Below the pieces are notes generated by a model. It searched no databases and was not told where the DNA came from. It saw only the letters and a program-made list of their open reading frames with translations. A stretch of 64,000 nt of DNA, taken from assembly GCA_945897555.1 (NCBI GenBank), contig CAMDGF010000002.1, positions 1 to 64,000 of the forward strand, given 5' to 3'. This stretch comes from Klebsiella pneumoniae. Its GTDB lineage: Bacteria > Pseudomonadota > Gammaproteobacteria > Burkholderiales > UBA3065. The position numbers were made by a program, and so were the translations under genes. Of this stretch, positions 18,574 through 33,680 are shown one piece after another. Numbering within the stretch: the first letter of the stretch is position 1; each line of letters begins with the position of its first letter.

Positions 18574-19875
18574 ATGGCACTTATTCATAAACTCGATTCC
18601 CGCGACGCCGACTTCCAGCAGAGGCTCTCCGCGCTGCTCGCCTTCGAGGCCTCGACCGACGACGCCATCGAGACAGCCGTCGCCCAGATCCTCGACCGCG
18701 TCCGCCGCGAGGGCGATGCCGCGGTGCTCGAGTTCACGCGCCGCTTCGATGGCCTCGACGCGCCGGATATGGCCGCGCTCGAGCTGCCGCGCGCCGAGTT
18801 GCTGCGCGCCCGCGACGCGCTGCCGGTGCCTGAGCGCGAGGCGCTGGAACTGGCGGTCGAGCGCGTCCGCGCCTACCACCAGCGCCAGTTGATGACCGAC
18901 TGGGACTACACCGAGGCGGATGGCACCGTCCTCGGCCAAAAAGTCACTCCGCTCGACCGCGCCGGCCTCTACGTGCCGGGCGGCAAGGCGTCCTACCCCT
19001 CCAGCGTGGTGATGAACGCGGTGCCGGCCAAGGTGGCTGGCGTCGGCGAGCTGATCATGGTGGTGCCGACCCCTCGCGGCGAGAAGAACCCGCTGGTGCT
19101 GGCCGCTGCGGCCGTCACCGGTGTCGACCGCGTGTTCACCATCGGTGGGGCGCAGGCGGTGGGCGCGCTGGCCTATGGCACGCAGACCATCCCGCAGGTC
19201 GACAAGATCACTGGCCCCGGCAACGCCTACGTGGCCTCGGCCAAGCGCCGCGTGTTCGGCACGGTGGGCATCGACATGGTCGCTGGCCCCTCCGAGGTGC
19301 TGATCATCTCCGACGGCCACGGTGACCCGGACTGGGTGGCGATGGACCTCTTCGCGCAGGCCGAACATGATGAGCTGGCGCAGTCCATCCTGCTGTGTAC
19401 GGACGCCAACTTCATCGAACGCGTACTCAATAGCATCGAAAAGCTGCTGCCGACCATGCCGCGCGCAGAGACCATCCGTACCTCGCTGGCCAACCGCGGC
19501 GCGCTGGTGCTGGTACGCAGTCTCGACGAGGCCTGCGACATCGCCAGCCACATCGCGCCCGAGCACCTCGAGATCTGCACCGAGGATCCGCGCGCGCTGG
19601 TGCCAAAGATCCGCCACGCCGGCGCGATGTTCCTCGGCCACTATTCGGTGGAGGCGCTGGGCGACTACTGCGCCGGCCCCAACCACGTGCTGCCGACCAT
19701 GCGTTCGGCGCGCTTCTCCAGCCCTCTCGGCGTCTACGACTTCCAGAAGCGCACCAGCATCCTGGAGATCTCTGAGGCCGGCGCGCAGGTGCTGGGCCGC
19801 GCCGCGAGCATCCTTGCCCATGGCGAGGGCTTGCAGGCGCACGCCAGGAGTGCGGAGTACCGCGTCAAAAGTTGA
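18574..19875 (+). CDS. hisD: histidinol dehydrogenase
   Basis: Zinc enzyme oxidising histidinol to histidine with two NAD+. The 433-residue protein carries [31 protein letters not shown] (metal and base residues), PEHLEI and [27 protein letters not shown] chose the ATG at 18574 ([11 protein letters not shown]). Longer in-frame extensions would overlap hisG. The 131-base gap to hisG is long for this operon and contains a hairpin. Confidence 0.96.
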   Translation: MALIHKLDSRDADFQQRLSALLAFEASTDDAIETAVAQILDRVRREGDAAVLEFTRRFDGLDAPDMAALELPRAELLRARDALPVPEREALELAVERVRAYHQRQLMTDWDYTEADGTVLGQKVTPLDRAGLYVPGGKASYPSSVVMNAVPAKVAGVGELIMVVPTPRGEKNPLVLAAAAVTGVDRVFTIGGAQAVGALAYGTQTIPQVDKITGPGNAYVASAKRRVFGTVGIDMVAGPSEVLIISDGHGDPDWVAMDLFAQAEHDELAQSILLCTDANFIERVLNSIEKLLPTMPRAETIRTSLANRGALVLVRSLDEACDIASHIAPEHLEICTEDPRALVPKIRHAGAMFLGHYSVEALGDYCAGPNHVLPTMRSARFSSPLGVYDFQKRTSILEISEAGAQVLGRAASILAHGEGLQAHARSAEYRVKS

Positions 19876-19967
19876 CGTGTGCCGCAGCCCGGCCGGTCAC
19901 CGTCACCGGCAAGGGAATCAACGTCCCTTCGTGGCGACCTCGCGTAATGCGGGAGCGACAGGAGGAG

Positions 19968-21041
19968 TCAGTCGCGGCCGAGGGGAAGAGCCTTTAGCGC
20001 CGCCATCAGCGCCGCCGTCTGTTCATCCGTCCCCACCGTGATCCGCAGGAAGCTCGCGATCCGCTCTGGCCGCGCGAAATGCCGCACGATGACGCCCTGT
20101 TCGCGCAACTTGGCATTGATTTCGCCGGCGTTGGCGCTGCCGTGCCGCGCGAACACGAAATTGGCCGCGGACGGCAGCACTTCGAATCCAAGCTTTTGTA
20201 GACCGCGGACCATGACGTCCCGCGTCGCCATCACGCGGCGCCGGGTCTGCTCGAACCACTCCGCATCAGCAAAACTCGCCGCGGCACCAGCCAGCGCCAG
20301 CCGGTCCAGCGGGTAGCTGTTAAAGCTGTCCTTCACCCGCATCAGCGCCTCGACCAGCGGCGCCTGGCCGATGGCGTAGCCCACGCGCAGCCCGGCCAGC
20401 CCGCGGCCCTTGGACAGGGTGTGGCTCACCAGCACGTTGGGGTATTTGTGCACCAGACCGACCGCGCTCTCGGTGCCAAAGTCCACATACGCCTCGTCGA
20501 CCAGCACCGGAATGTCGGGCCGCCCTGCCACCAACCGCTCCACCTCGGCCAGCGGCAGCGCCATCCCGGTCGGCGCGTTGGGGTTGGGGAAGATCGCCGC
20601 GCCGATGTCGGCGCCGATGTAGTCTTCGACCCGGATCGAGAAGTCTTCGGCGAGCGGGATCACGTGCGGCGTGATGCCGTAGAGCCCGCAGTAGACCGGG
20701 TAGAAGCTGTAGGAGATGTCGGGGAATGCCAACGGCCGCTCGTGCTTGAGCAGCGCGCAGAAGGCGTGCGCCAGGACCTCGTCCGAGCCGTTGCCAACGA
20801 ACACCTCCTCAACCGCCACACCGTGATGCGCGGCGATGGCGCGGCGCAGCTCCAACGCGGTCGGGTCGGGGTACAGGCGCAGATCGTCGCTGTTGGCGGC
20901 GGCAATCGCGGCCAGCACGCTCGGCCCCGGGCCGTAGGGGTTCTCGTTGGTGTTGAGCTTGACCAGGTTGGCCATGCGCGGCTGCTCGCCCGGCACATAA
21001 GGTGTCAGTCGGTGGACGACGTCACTCCAGTAGCGGCTCAT
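19968..21041 (-). CDS. hisC: histidinol-phosphate aminotransferase
   Basis: PLP enzyme that transaminates imidazole-acetol phosphate. The 357-residue protein has [11 protein letters not shown], the [14 protein letters not shown] region, [16 protein letters not shown] and the PLP lysine in [17 protein letters not shown] chose the ATG at 21041 (MSRYWSDVV). It is on the minus strand, between plus-strand hisD and hisB, exactly where hisC is expected in the standard hisGDCBHAFIE order but inverted. It must have its own promoter, and it splits the his operon in two. Confidence 0.95.
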   Translation of the reverse strand: MSRYWSDVVHRLTPYVPGEQPRMANLVKLNTNENPYGPGPSVLAAIAAANSDDLRLYPDPTALELRRAIAAHHGVAVEEVFVGNGSDEVLAHAFCALLKHERPLAFPDISYSFYPVYCGLYGITPHVIPLAEDFSIRVEDYIGADIGAAIFPNPNAPTGMALPLAEVERLVAGRPDIPVLVDEAYVDFGTESAVGLVHKYPNVLVSHTLSKGRGLAGLRVGYAIGQAPLVEALMRVKDSFNSYPLDRLALAGAAASFADAEWFEQTRRRVMATRDVMVRGLQKLGFEVLPSAANFVFARHGSANAGEINAKLREQGVIVRHFARPERIASFLRITVGTDEQTAALMAALKALPLGRD

Positions 21042-21135
21042 CGGTTCGCTCGCGGGTCGGGCAGCAAAGACTCTCAGGTTAGATGGCGCGCGCCCTGCCG
21101 GCATGGCTCGGCAAGGCCGCGAAGCGCTGCGATGC

Positions 21136-21141
21136 TATCAT
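21136..21141 (+). promoter_or_regulatory. candidate -10 box upstream of hisB
   Basis: TATCAT lies 43 bases before the hisB ATG, in the intergenic region created by the inverted hisC. It is a plausible promoter for hisBHAFIE. The -35 region is weak. A small hairpin (GGGCTG/CAGCCC, 21162-21176) lies in the presumed leader. Confidence 0.35.
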
Positions 21142-21184
21142 TTGCGCACTTTTTAACCGGGCTGACACAGCCCCAGAACCGCTC

Positions 21185-21778
21185 ATGCGCCGCGCCGAAG
21201 CCACCCGCAACACCCTCGAGACGCAGATCCGCGCCGCCATCGACCTCGATGGCACTGGCAAGGGCTCGCTGGATACGGGGCTGCCGTTCCTCGACCACAT
21301 GCTCGACCAGATCGTCCGTCACGGGCTGATCGACCTCGACGTCAAGGCCTCCGGTGACCTGCACATCGACGCCCACCACACGGTTGAGGACGTCGGCATC
21401 ACGCTGGGGCAGGCTTTCGCGCAGGCGGTCGGCGACAAGAAGGGCTTGACCCGCTACGGGCACGCCTACGTCCCGCTGGATGAGGCGCTGTCGCGTGTGG
21501 TGGTGGATCTCTCGGGCCGTCCGGGTCTGGAGTTCCATGTCGAGTTCAGCCGTGCGCGCATCGGCGATTTCGATGTCGACCTCTTTCACGAGTTCTTCCA
21601 GGGCTTCGTCAACCACGCGGGTGTCACCGTGCATGTCGACAACCTGCGCGGCCGCAACGCCCACCACCAGGCCGAGACCGTGTTCAAGGCGTTCGCGCGG
21701 GCCCTGCGTGTGGCGGTGACGCCCGACCCGCGTGCCGCCGGCACCATCCCGTCTACCAAGGGCGCGCTGCAGGGTTGA
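21185..21778 (+). CDS. hisB: imidazoleglycerol-phosphate dehydratase
   Basis: A monofunctional 197-residue dehydratase without the histidinol-phosphatase domain found in enterobacterial HisB. Metal-binding motifs [27 protein letters not shown] and GRNAHHQAE are all present. The ATG at 21185 ([10 protein letters not shown]) fits the family start. It is the first gene of the second his segment; hisH begins 25 bases after its stop. Confidence 0.96.
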   Translation: MRRAEATRNTLETQIRAAIDLDGTGKGSLDTGLPFLDHMLDQIVRHGLIDLDVKASGDLHIDAHHTVEDVGITLGQAFAQAVGDKKGLTRYGHAYVPLDEALSRVVVDLSGRPGLEFHVEFSRARIGDFDVDLFHEFFQGFVNHAGVTVHVDNLRGRNAHHQAETVFKAFARALRVAVTPDPRAAGTIPSTKGALQG

Positions 21779-21803
21779 TCGCCATTCTTCGAGGCTGATG
21801 AGA

Positions 21804-22478
21804 ATGTCCAGCCGCATCGCGGTGGTCGACTACGGGATGGGCAACCTGCGCTCGGTGGCCAAGGCGCTGGAGCATGCGGCGCCCGGCGCCCACATCGACG
21901 TGACCGCGGACCCTGCTGCCATCGCTGCGGCCGACCGTGTCGTCTTCCCCGGCCAGGGCGCCATGCCCGACGCCATGCGCGAGCTGACCGGCCGCGGCCT
22001 GGTGCCGGTGCTGCGCGAGGCCATCGCCGCCAAACCCTTCCTCGGCATCTGCTTGGGCTTGCAGGCCTTGTTCGAGCACTCGGAGGAGGGCGACTGCGCT
22101 GGCTTGGGCATCCTGCCCGGGCGTGTGCGCCGCTTTGCGCCGCCGGCCGGCGCCCACAGCGGCGGCGAGCGCCTCAAGGTGCCGCACATGGGCTGGAACA
22201 CGGTGCGGCAGGTGCCTGATGCGCCCACCAGTGGCGGTGCGGTGCACCCGCTGTGGCGCGGCATCGCCGACGACAGCCGCTTCTACTTTGTCCACAGCTA
22301 CTACGTCGAGCCTGCGGATCCGCACTTGGCCGCCGGCACCAGCGAGTACCCCGGCCGCTTTTGCTGCGCAGTTGCACAAGGCGGCCTGTTCGCCACACAA
22401 TTTCACCCAGAGAAGAGTCAGACTGCAGGTCTGATCCTGCTGCGAAACTTTGTGAACTGGGATGGCGGATCCGTCTGA
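21804..22478 (+). CDS. hisH: imidazole glycerol phosphate synthase, glutaminase subunit
   Basis: Supplies ammonia from glutamine to HisF. The 224-residue class I amidotransferase has the nucleophile in GICLGLQ and the His/Glu pair in QFHPEKSQ. Start: ATG 21804 (MSSRIAVVDYGMGN) is favoured over the in-frame ATG at 21798 because the GAGG at 21791 is well spaced from it. A proline-rich segment (residues about 110-120) is a small family-variable loop. Confidence 0.95.
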   Translation: MSSRIAVVDYGMGNLRSVAKALEHAAPGAHIDVTADPAAIAAADRVVFPGQGAMPDAMRELTGRGLVPVLREAIAAKPFLGICLGLQALFEHSEEGDCAGLGILPGRVRRFAPPAGAHSGGERLKVPHMGWNTVRQVPDAPTSGGAVHPLWRGIADDSRFYFVHSYYVEPADPHLAAGTSEYPGRFCCAVAQGGLFATQFHPEKSQTAGLILLRNFVNWDGGSV

Positions 22479-22541
22479 GCCGGTACCCCGGCTATCCTCA
22501 TGCTTTATGCTTTTAGTGGCCCAATTGCACCTGCCCTTTCC

Positions 22542-23294
22542 ATGCTGCTGATCCCTGCCATCGACCTCAAGGACGGACACTGTGTCCGCCTTAAGCAGGG
22601 CCTCATGGAAGACGCCACCGTGTTCTCCGAAGAGCCCGCCGCCATGGCCGCGCATTGGGTAGCGCAGGGTGCCCGTCGCTTGCACCTGGTCGACCTCAAC
22701 GGCGCCTTTGCGGGCATCCCCAAGAACGAGGCGGCGATCAAGGCGATCGTCGAGGCGGTCGGTGACGAGATCCCGATCCAGCTCGGCGGGGGCATCCGCG
22801 ACCTCGACACCATCGAGCGTTATCTGGACGACGGCATCAGCTACGTCATCATCGGCACGCAGGCGGTCAAGACACCCGGCTTCCTGTCCGACGCTTGCTC
22901 GGCCTTCCCCGGCCACGTCATGGTCGGGCTCGATGCCAAGGACGGCAAGGTCGCCATCGACGGCTGGTCGAAGATGACCGGCCACGACGTGCTCGACCTC
23001 GCGCTCAAGTTCCAGGATTACGGCGTCGAGGCCGTGATCTACACCGACATCGGCCGCGACGGCATGCTCAGCGGCGTCAACGTCGAGGCGACCGTTCGCC
23101 TGGCCCAGGCGCTCAGCGTGCCGGTCATCGCCAGCGGCGGCATCACCGGCCTCGACGACGTGCGCAAGCTTTGCGCAGTGGAGCCGGACGGCATCATGGG
23201 CGCCATCACCGGGCGCGCCATCTACCAGGGCACGCTCGACTTCGCCGCCGCGCAGTCGCTGGCCGACGCACTGCAGGCGCCTGCGGTCGGCTGA
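22542..23294 (+). CDS. hisA: phosphoribosylformimino-5-aminoimidazole carboxamide ribotide isomerase
   Basis: The 250-residue TIM-barrel isomerase acts just before HisF. It has [18 protein letters not shown] with the catalytic Asp, GGGIRDL, and [14 protein letters not shown] with the second catalytic Asp. I chose the ATG at 22542 (MLLIPAID); an in-frame ATG at 22500 gives an unrelated extension. The 63-base gap after hisH includes a TTATGCT stretch that could be a weak internal promoter. Confidence 0.96.
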   Translation: MLLIPAIDLKDGHCVRLKQGLMEDATVFSEEPAAMAAHWVAQGARRLHLVDLNGAFAGIPKNEAAIKAIVEAVGDEIPIQLGGGIRDLDTIERYLDDGISYVIIGTQAVKTPGFLSDACSAFPGHVMVGLDAKDGKVAIDGWSKMTGHDVLDLALKFQDYGVEAVIYTDIGRDGMLSGVNVEATVRLAQALSVPVIASGGITGLDDVRKLCAVEPDGIMGAITGRAIYQGTLDFAAAQSLADALQAPAVG

Positions 23295-23341
23295 GCCCGC
23301 GCCGCGCGCCCGCGCAGCCATCCAGCCGCCAGCCTCCGAAA

Positions 23342-24112
23342 ATGCTCGCCAAACGCATCATCCCCTGCCTCGACGTCAACGCTGGCCGCGTGGTCAAGGG
23401 CATCAACTTCCTCGGCCTGCGCGACGCCGGTGACCCGGTCGAAGTGGCGCGCCGCTACGACGCTCAAGGCGCCGACGAGATCACCTTCCTCGACATCACC
23501 GCCAGCTCGGATGGCCGCGACTTGATCCTGCCGATCATCAGTGCGGTGGCCGAGCAGGTCTTCATTCCCCTCACTGTCGGCGGTGGCGTGCGCAAGGTGG
23601 AAGACGTGCGCCGATTGCTCAACGCAGGCGCCGACAAGGTGAGCATCAACACCGCAGCCATCCTCAACCCCGACCTGGTGCGCGAGGCATCGGACCGGGT
23701 CGGTAACCAGTGCATCGTGGTGGCGATCGATGCCAAGCGCGAGGGAGACCGCTGGGGCGTCTACACCCACGGTGGCCGCAACGCCACCGGCCTCGATGCG
23801 GTGGAGTGGGCGCAGAAGGTGGTCGCACTCGGCGCCGGCGAGATATTGCTCACCTCGATGGATCGCGACGGCACCCGCAGCGGTTTCGATCTGGAGCTGA
23901 CGCGCGCGGTAGCCGATGCGGTGGACGTGCCGGTGATCGCTTCGGGCGGTGTCGGCGGTCTGGATGATCTCGCCGATGGCGTGACGCTGGGCCACGCCGA
24001 TGCGGTGCTGGCGGCCAGCATCTTCCACTACGGCGAGCACACCGTCGGCGACGCCAAACGCCGCATGGCCGAGCGCGGCATCCCGGTGCGCATGCTCGAG
24101 GGCGCGGCATGA
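23342..24112 (+). CDS. hisF: imidazole glycerol phosphate synthase, cyclase subunit
   Basis: The 256-residue TIM barrel cyclises the substrate using ammonia from His[16 protein letters not shown] contains the catalytic Asp11, followed by [21 protein letters not shown] with Asp130 and [12 protein letters not shown]. The start is ATG 23342. Its TGA overlaps the hisI ATG (ATGA at 24109-24112). Confidence 0.96.
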   Translation: MLAKRIIPCLDVNAGRVVKGINFLGLRDAGDPVEVARRYDAQGADEITFLDITASSDGRDLILPIISAVAEQVFIPLTVGGGVRKVEDVRRLLNAGADKVSINTAAILNPDLVREASDRVGNQCIVVAIDAKREGDRWGVYTHGGRNATGLDAVEWAQKVVALGAGEILLTSMDRDGTRSGFDLELTRAVADAVDVPVIASGGVGGLDDLADGVTLGHADAVLAASIFHYGEHTVGDAKRRMAERGIPVRMLEGAA

Positions 24113-24507
24113 GCGGCCCCGGCAGCTGGCTGGATGCCGTCGCCTTCGATGCGCAGGGCTTGGTGCCGGCCATCGCGCAGGACGCCGCCACCGGGGAGAT
24201 CTTGATGGTGGCGTGGATGGACCGAGACGCCTTGGCACGCACAGTGGAGACCGGCACTGCTCACTATTACTCGCGGTCGCGCGGCCGGCCATGGATGAAG
24301 GGCGAGGAGTCCGGGCACACGCAGACGGTGCAGAGCGTGAGCCTCGACTGTGACGGCGACGTGGTGCGTCTGACCATCGAACAGGTCGGCGGCATCGCCT
24401 GCCACACCGGCCGACGCAGCTGCTTCTTCCGCACTCTGAGCAACGGCAAGTGGGTGGAGACACTGCCGGTGGTCAAGGACCCGGCCTCCATCTACCGCAA
24501 GCCCTGA
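24109..24507 (+). CDS. hisI: phosphoribosyl-AMP cyclohydrolase
   Basis: The 132-residue zinc and magnesium enzyme opens the purine ring of PR-AMP. Family segments [26 protein letters not shown] and [11 protein letters not shown] (zinc cysteines) are present. It is a separate gene from hisE, unlike the fused form of enterobacteria, and overlaps hisF by 4 bases. Confidence 0.95.
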   Translation: MSGPGSWLDAVAFDAQGLVPAIAQDAATGEILMVAWMDRDALARTVETGTAHYYSRSRGRPWMKGEESGHTQTVQSVSLDCDGDVVRLTIEQVGGIACHTGRRSCFFRTLSNGKWVETLPVVKDPASIYRKP

Positions 24508-24610
24508 GCGCGCCACCGGCATCCCGCACACCCCATTCATGCCGACTTGGGATACCTTCGGCTGCCATGCGTTGGACGCGATCCGCCAACCCCACAAGCC
24601 CGATACAGCC

Positions 24611-24937
24611 ATGAGCGAATCCACCGACATCCTCGACCGCCTGTCACGCCTGCTGGCGGAGCGCCGCGGCGCCGACCCCGACTCGAGCTACGTGGCCAAG
24701 CTGCACCACAAGGGTCTAGACGCCATCCTGAAGAAGGTCGGCGAGGAGGCCACCGAAGCGGTCATGGCGGCCAAGGACGGTGATCGCGACCACGTGGTGC
24801 GCGAGGTCGCAGACCTGTGGTTCCATACGCTCGTGCTGCTTACGCACCTGGACCTTGACGCCGCCGCTGTGCGCCGCGAACTCGAGCGTCGCGAGGGTGT
24901 CTCTGGCCACGCTGAGAAGGCCGCACGCGAGGGCTAA
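24611..24937 (+). CDS. hisE: phosphoribosyl-ATP pyrophosphatase
   Basis: The 108-residue MazG-like enzyme removes pyrophosphate from [22 protein letters not shown] and [13 protein letters not shown] hold the metal-binding acidic residues. The ATG at 24611 ([11 protein letters not shown]) is chosen. An in-frame ATG at 24539 adds residues without family similarity. The gap from hisI is 103 bases. Confidence 0.95.
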   Translation: MSESTDILDRLSRLLAERRGADPDSSYVAKLHHKGLDAILKKVGEEATEAVMAAKDGDRDHVVREVADLWFHTLVLLTHLDLDAAAVRRELERREGVSGHAEKAAREG

Positions 24938-25037
24938 GCGGCGGCAAGTGCTGGAGTTGCAACCGCAAAGGCCCGTGACCCAAGGCGTCCGACCGCAGAC
25001 CCATGACCCTGATGCCAATACCAGACCGAGGAAGACC

Positions 25038-25379
25038 ATGAGCGACAACTGCATCTTCTGCAAGATCGTGCGCGGAGAGATCCCGTCCAGCAAGGTCCAC
25101 GAGGACGACGACTTCTTCGTCTTCAACGACATCCGGCCGATCGCCAAGGTGCATTTTCTGGTCATCCCCAAGCGGCACGTCGAATCGCTGGCGCACTTTG
25201 ATGCGTCTGATAGCGACCTGATCGGCCGCATGCTGCTGCTGGGTGCTCGCCTTGCACCGCAGCAAGGGCTCACCGAGGGCTTCCGAACCATGATCAACAC
25301 CGGCAAGGGCGGCGGCCAAGAGGTCTTCCATGTCCACGCGCACATCTTCGGGGGTGGCGAAGTCTTGCCGAAGGTCTGA
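25038..25379 (+). CDS. HIT-family (HINT-like) nucleotide-binding protein
   Basis: A 113-residue histidine-triad protein, probably a purine nucleoside phosphoramidase. The triad HVHAHIF (residues 98-104) and N-terminal CIFCKI (Cys5, Cys8) are intact. The ATG at 25038 follows a GAGGAAGACC ribosome-binding site. Its place at the end of the his cluster is a common betaproteobacterial arrangement, though the usual following tatABC genes are replaced by gltBD here. Confidence 0.93.
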   Translation: MSDNCIFCKIVRGEIPSSKVHEDDDFFVFNDIRPIAKVHFLVIPKRHVESLAHFDASDSDLIGRMLLLGARLAPQQGLTEGFRTMINTGKGGGQEVFHVHAHIFGGGEVLPKV

Positions 25380-25440
25380 CCCGGCTGCGCAGACCCCGCT
25401 GCAAAGGGGTGGCGAGCCCATCGCAGTGCGTCATTTTCAA

Positions 25441-25469
25441 TTGCCCGAACGCGCGGGCGGTCCTAAACT
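25441..25469 (+). promoter_or_regulatory. candidate sigma70 promoter of gltB
   Basis: TTGCCC (25441-25446) and TAAACT (25464-25469) are separated by 17 bases, putting the transcript start near 25476, just before the terminator-like hairpin at 25482. Confidence 0.5.
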
Positions 25470-25481
25470 ACAGGGTCCTCT

Positions 25482-25504
25482 GCCCGCCACGCGGGCCTTT
25501 TTTG
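25482..25504 (+). terminator. terminator or attenuator hairpin in the gltB leader
   Basis: GCCCGC and GCGGGC form a perfect 6-base stem around CAC, followed by C and six Ts. It may end the his/HIT transcript. Because a promoter-like sequence lies immediately upstream and gltB begins 32 bases later, it may also act as an attenuator of gltBD. Confidence 0.75.
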
Positions 25505-25535
25505 TCTCGATCGCCGAAGCAGGAACTCGCCGCGC

Positions 25536-31434
<5,899 letters not shown>

Positions 31435-31518
31435 ACTCGCGGCTGGATAAGGCTGGGGGTCTGGTAAAGCAGTGACCTCGGCAAAGACGCTGGCCCGCCA
31501 GGGCCTCGCTGCTAAAAC

Positions 31519-31549
31519 AAAAAAGCCCGGACTCGTTCCGGGCTTTTTG
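31519..31549. terminator. Rho-independent terminator after gltD
   Basis: AAAAAGCCCGG and CCGGGCTTTTT form a perfect stem around ACTCGTT with A and T runs, so it can serve both the gltBD operon and the convergent vapBC operon. Its right half (31538-31549) recurs at 32413-32424. Confidence 0.9.
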
Positions 31550-31573
31550 TTGGGCGTGTATGGCATGGCGCCT

Positions 31574-31969
31574 TCAGGTGGTCATGAGGTCGACCGCCAC
31601 CTCCGGAAAATCGCGCAGGATATGCTGGTCACAGGTGACCAGCGGCGCCCCTAGCCGCAGCGCCAGCGCCACAAACTCGCAGTCGTAGGCGGTGCAGGTG
31701 CTCGCAGCGACGAGGTCGAAAACAGGCGTCGAGGACATCTGGTACTCGCGGCCCGAAAGGATCCGTTCCGCGCACAGCTGGATGCCGCGCACCTCTTCAA
31801 GCGACTGCGAGCCGCGCCTCATGTAGCCGGCTAAAACGTTGCGGAACTCGCTACGCCACAAAACAGGGGCTGCCCAATGCGAATCCTGTTCGAACAGCCT
31901 CCGCGCTGGGGAGGCGTCGAGAGCGGGCAGCAGCAGATGCGCCAGAACATTCGTATCGACAACGATCAA
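31574..31969 (-). CDS. vapC: PIN-domain toxin of a VapBC-type module
   Basis: A 131-residue PIN-domain protein, probably an RNase that cleaves tRNA or rRNA when free of antitoxin. The acidic metal-binding residues are in place: Asp5 (VVDTNV), Glu41 (RSEFRN), Asp96 (AYDCEF) and Asp114 (TCDQ). The start codon overlaps the antitoxin stop (ATGA, 31966-31969), the typical coupling of type II modules. The exact RNA target cannot be inferred. Confidence 0.88.
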   Translation of the reverse strand: MIVVDTNVLAHLLLPALDASPARRLFEQDSHWAAPVLWRSEFRNVLAGYMRRGSQSLEEVRGIQLCAERILSGREYQMSSTPVFDLVAASTCTAYDCEFVALALRLGAPLVTCDQHILRDFPEVAVDLMTT

Positions 31970-32214
31970 GGGCGCCCCTCGCGCTTGAACACATCGACGA
32001 GGTCGAGATCGAAGTTGCGTCCGCGGAGCATCTCCCGCACCTTCTCTACAGCCAAGACCTTCTCTTCATGCGACAGCTCGCGTGTCGTCTCGACGCTCGA
32101 TTCAAGACGCTCGAGCACCTCGCCATTCAGGCTGCGCCGGTTCTGGGCTGCTGCAGCCTTGAGGCTCTCGTAGAGCGACTCGGGGATGTTCTTGAGCGTG
32201 ATGGTGACGGGCAT
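31966..32214 (-). CDS. vapB: ribbon-helix-helix antitoxin (FitA/Arc type)
   Basis: An 82-residue protein beginning MPVTITLKNIPESLYESLK, an Arc/MetJ-like ribbon-helix-helix DNA-binding segment (about residues 1-45; NRRSLNGEVLERLE). The C-terminal half should wrap the toxin. The first in-frame ATG is at 32214; a TTG 9 bases upstream is less likely. A perfect palindrome 32 bases upstream is a strong candidate for its autoregulatory operator. Confidence 0.85.
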   Translation of the reverse strand: MPVTITLKNIPESLYESLKAAAAQNRRSLNGEVLERLESSVETTRELSHEEKVLAVEKVREMLRGRNFDLDLVDVFKREGRP

Positions 32215-32246
32215 CGTGGGCAACTCCGGATCTCGCGCCTTCTAAG

Positions 32247-32265
32247 TGGAACCATTTTGGTTCCA
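32247..32265. promoter_or_regulatory. candidate VapB operator palindrome
   Basis: TGGAACCA and TGGTTCCA are perfect inverted copies separated by TTT, just upstream of the antitoxin start. Ribbon-helix-helix antitoxins normally bind such palindromes with the toxin as corepressor. Confidence 0.65.
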
Positions 32266-32451
32266 TGGGGGTGCCCCGTCAACGGATGTGCTTGTCTCCA
32301 TGCGTCACATCATCCGCAGTCCGCTACACGCCCGCATCGTCCGGATGACCGGTGTCGCCAAGCCGAGTGGTGGCATCTGGATATGGCATCAAGATAAAGA
32401 TCGAACCCTGTGCCGGGCTTTTTGCTGTCCAGAAAAGTGTCAATTCCGTGT

Positions 32452-32468
32452 TACGCTTTCCAAGCGTA
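32452..32468. promoter_or_regulatory. inverted repeat upstream of hemE
   Basis: TACGCTT and AAGCGTA are perfect inverted copies with a 3-base spacer, 29 bases before the hemE ATG. It could be an operator or an mRNA hairpin. I do not recognise the binding protein. Confidence 0.4.
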
Positions 32469-32497
32469 GACAAAACAAACACAACCGGAACAGCCAC

Positions 32498-33571
32498 ATG
32501 CTGAAGAACGACACCTTCTTGCGCGCGCTCCTGCGTCAGCCCACCGAATACACGCCGCTGTGGCTGATGCGCCAGGCCGGCCGCTACCTGCCCGAGTACT
32601 GCGCCACCCGCAAGCGCGCGGGGAGCTTCCTCGGGCTGTGCAAGAACCCGGACTTCGCGACCGAGGTCACGTTGCAGCCGATCGACCGCTACGATCTCGA
32701 CGCCTCGATCCTCTTCTCCGACATCCTCGTCATCCCTGACGCCATGGGGCTGGGCCTCTACTTTGCCGAGGGTGAGGGCCCCAAGTTCGAGCGGCCGCTG
32801 CGCGACGAGGCCGCCATCAAGGCGCTGCAGGTGCCGGACCCGACCGAGACGCTGAAATATGCGCTCGATGCTGTGACGCAGATCCGCAAGGGTCTGGACG
32901 GCCGCGTGCCGCTGATCGGCTTTGCCGGCTCGCCGTGGACGTTGGCCTGCTACATGATCGAGGGCGGCGCCAGCGATGACTATCGCAACATCAAGACGCT
33001 CATGCTCTCCAGGCCGGAGCTCATGCACCACATCCTCGACATCAACGCCAAGGCTGTGATCGCCTTCCTCAACGCGCAGATCGAGGCCGGCGCGCAGGCG
33101 GTGATGGTGTTCGACAGCTGGGGCGGCTCGCTCTCGACGCATGCCTACCGCGAGTTCTCGTTGCGCTATCTGGCGCAGATCGTTGCCGGGCTCAAGAAGG
33201 AACACGAGGGCGTGCGCATCCCCAACATCGTCTTCACCAAGGGCGGTGGCCAGTGGCTGGAGATGATCGCTGCGACCGGCTGTGATGCCGTGGGCCTCGA
33301 CTGGACCACCGACCTCGGCAATGCGCGCTCGCGCATCGGCGACAAGGTTGCGCTGCAGGGCAACTTCGACCCCTCGGCACTGTTCGCGCCGCCAGAGGCG
33401 ATCCGCGACGAGGTGGCGCGGCTGCTGGCCAGCTTTGGCCACGGATCGGGGCACGTCTTCAACCTCGGGCACGGCATCAGCCAGTACACTCCACCGGAGC
33501 ATGTCGCCGCCCTCATCGACGCCGTCCACAGCCTCAGCCGGCAATACCACGCCCAGCCGGTCGCAGCCTGA
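32498..33571 (+). CDS. hemE: uroporphyrinogen decarboxylase
   Basis: Removes four carboxyl groups from uroporphyrinogen III in haem synthesis; soluble. The 357-residue protein has the signature [15 protein letters not shown], then [25 protein letters not shown] and FNLGHGI. The ATG at 32498 (MLKNDTFL) is used. The long upstream in-frame extension has no family similarity. priA follows 109 bases later. Confidence 0.97.
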   Translation: MLKNDTFLRALLRQPTEYTPLWLMRQAGRYLPEYCATRKRAGSFLGLCKNPDFATEVTLQPIDRYDLDASILFSDILVIPDAMGLGLYFAEGEGPKFERPLRDEAAIKALQVPDPTETLKYALDAVTQIRKGLDGRVPLIGFAGSPWTLACYMIEGGASDDYRNIKTLMLSRPELMHHILDINAKAVIAFLNAQIEAGAQAVMVFDSWGGSLSTHAYREFSLRYLAQIVAGLKKEHEGVRIPNIVFTKGGGQWLEMIAATGCDAVGLDWTTDLGNARSRIGDKVALQGNFDPSALFAPPEAIRDEVARLLASFGHGSGHVFNLGHGISQYTPPEHVAALIDAVHSLSRQYHAQPVAA

Positions 33572-33680
33572 CGGCCCGGTCACGGGAGCTGCTGCAAGCC
33601 CGCCGGGGCAAGTTGCCGAGCGCGCCACATCGGGACGAGCTGTTGGTGAAGCCGGCTCGGGGCTGACATATGCGCCCACG

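Noticed and set aside
19876-19967. Terminator between the convergent hisD and hisC ends
   Set aside because: A short AAGGGA/TCCCTT hairpin exists but has no T-run, so the support is too weak to list.
21042-21184. Inverted repeats marking the hisC inversion ends
   Set aside because: Comparing this gap with 19876-19967 by eye showed no matching inverted sequence of useful length.
32266-32412. Gene remnant between the vapBC operator and the second terminator half
   Set aside because: Open frames exist on both strands, but none resembles a known family.
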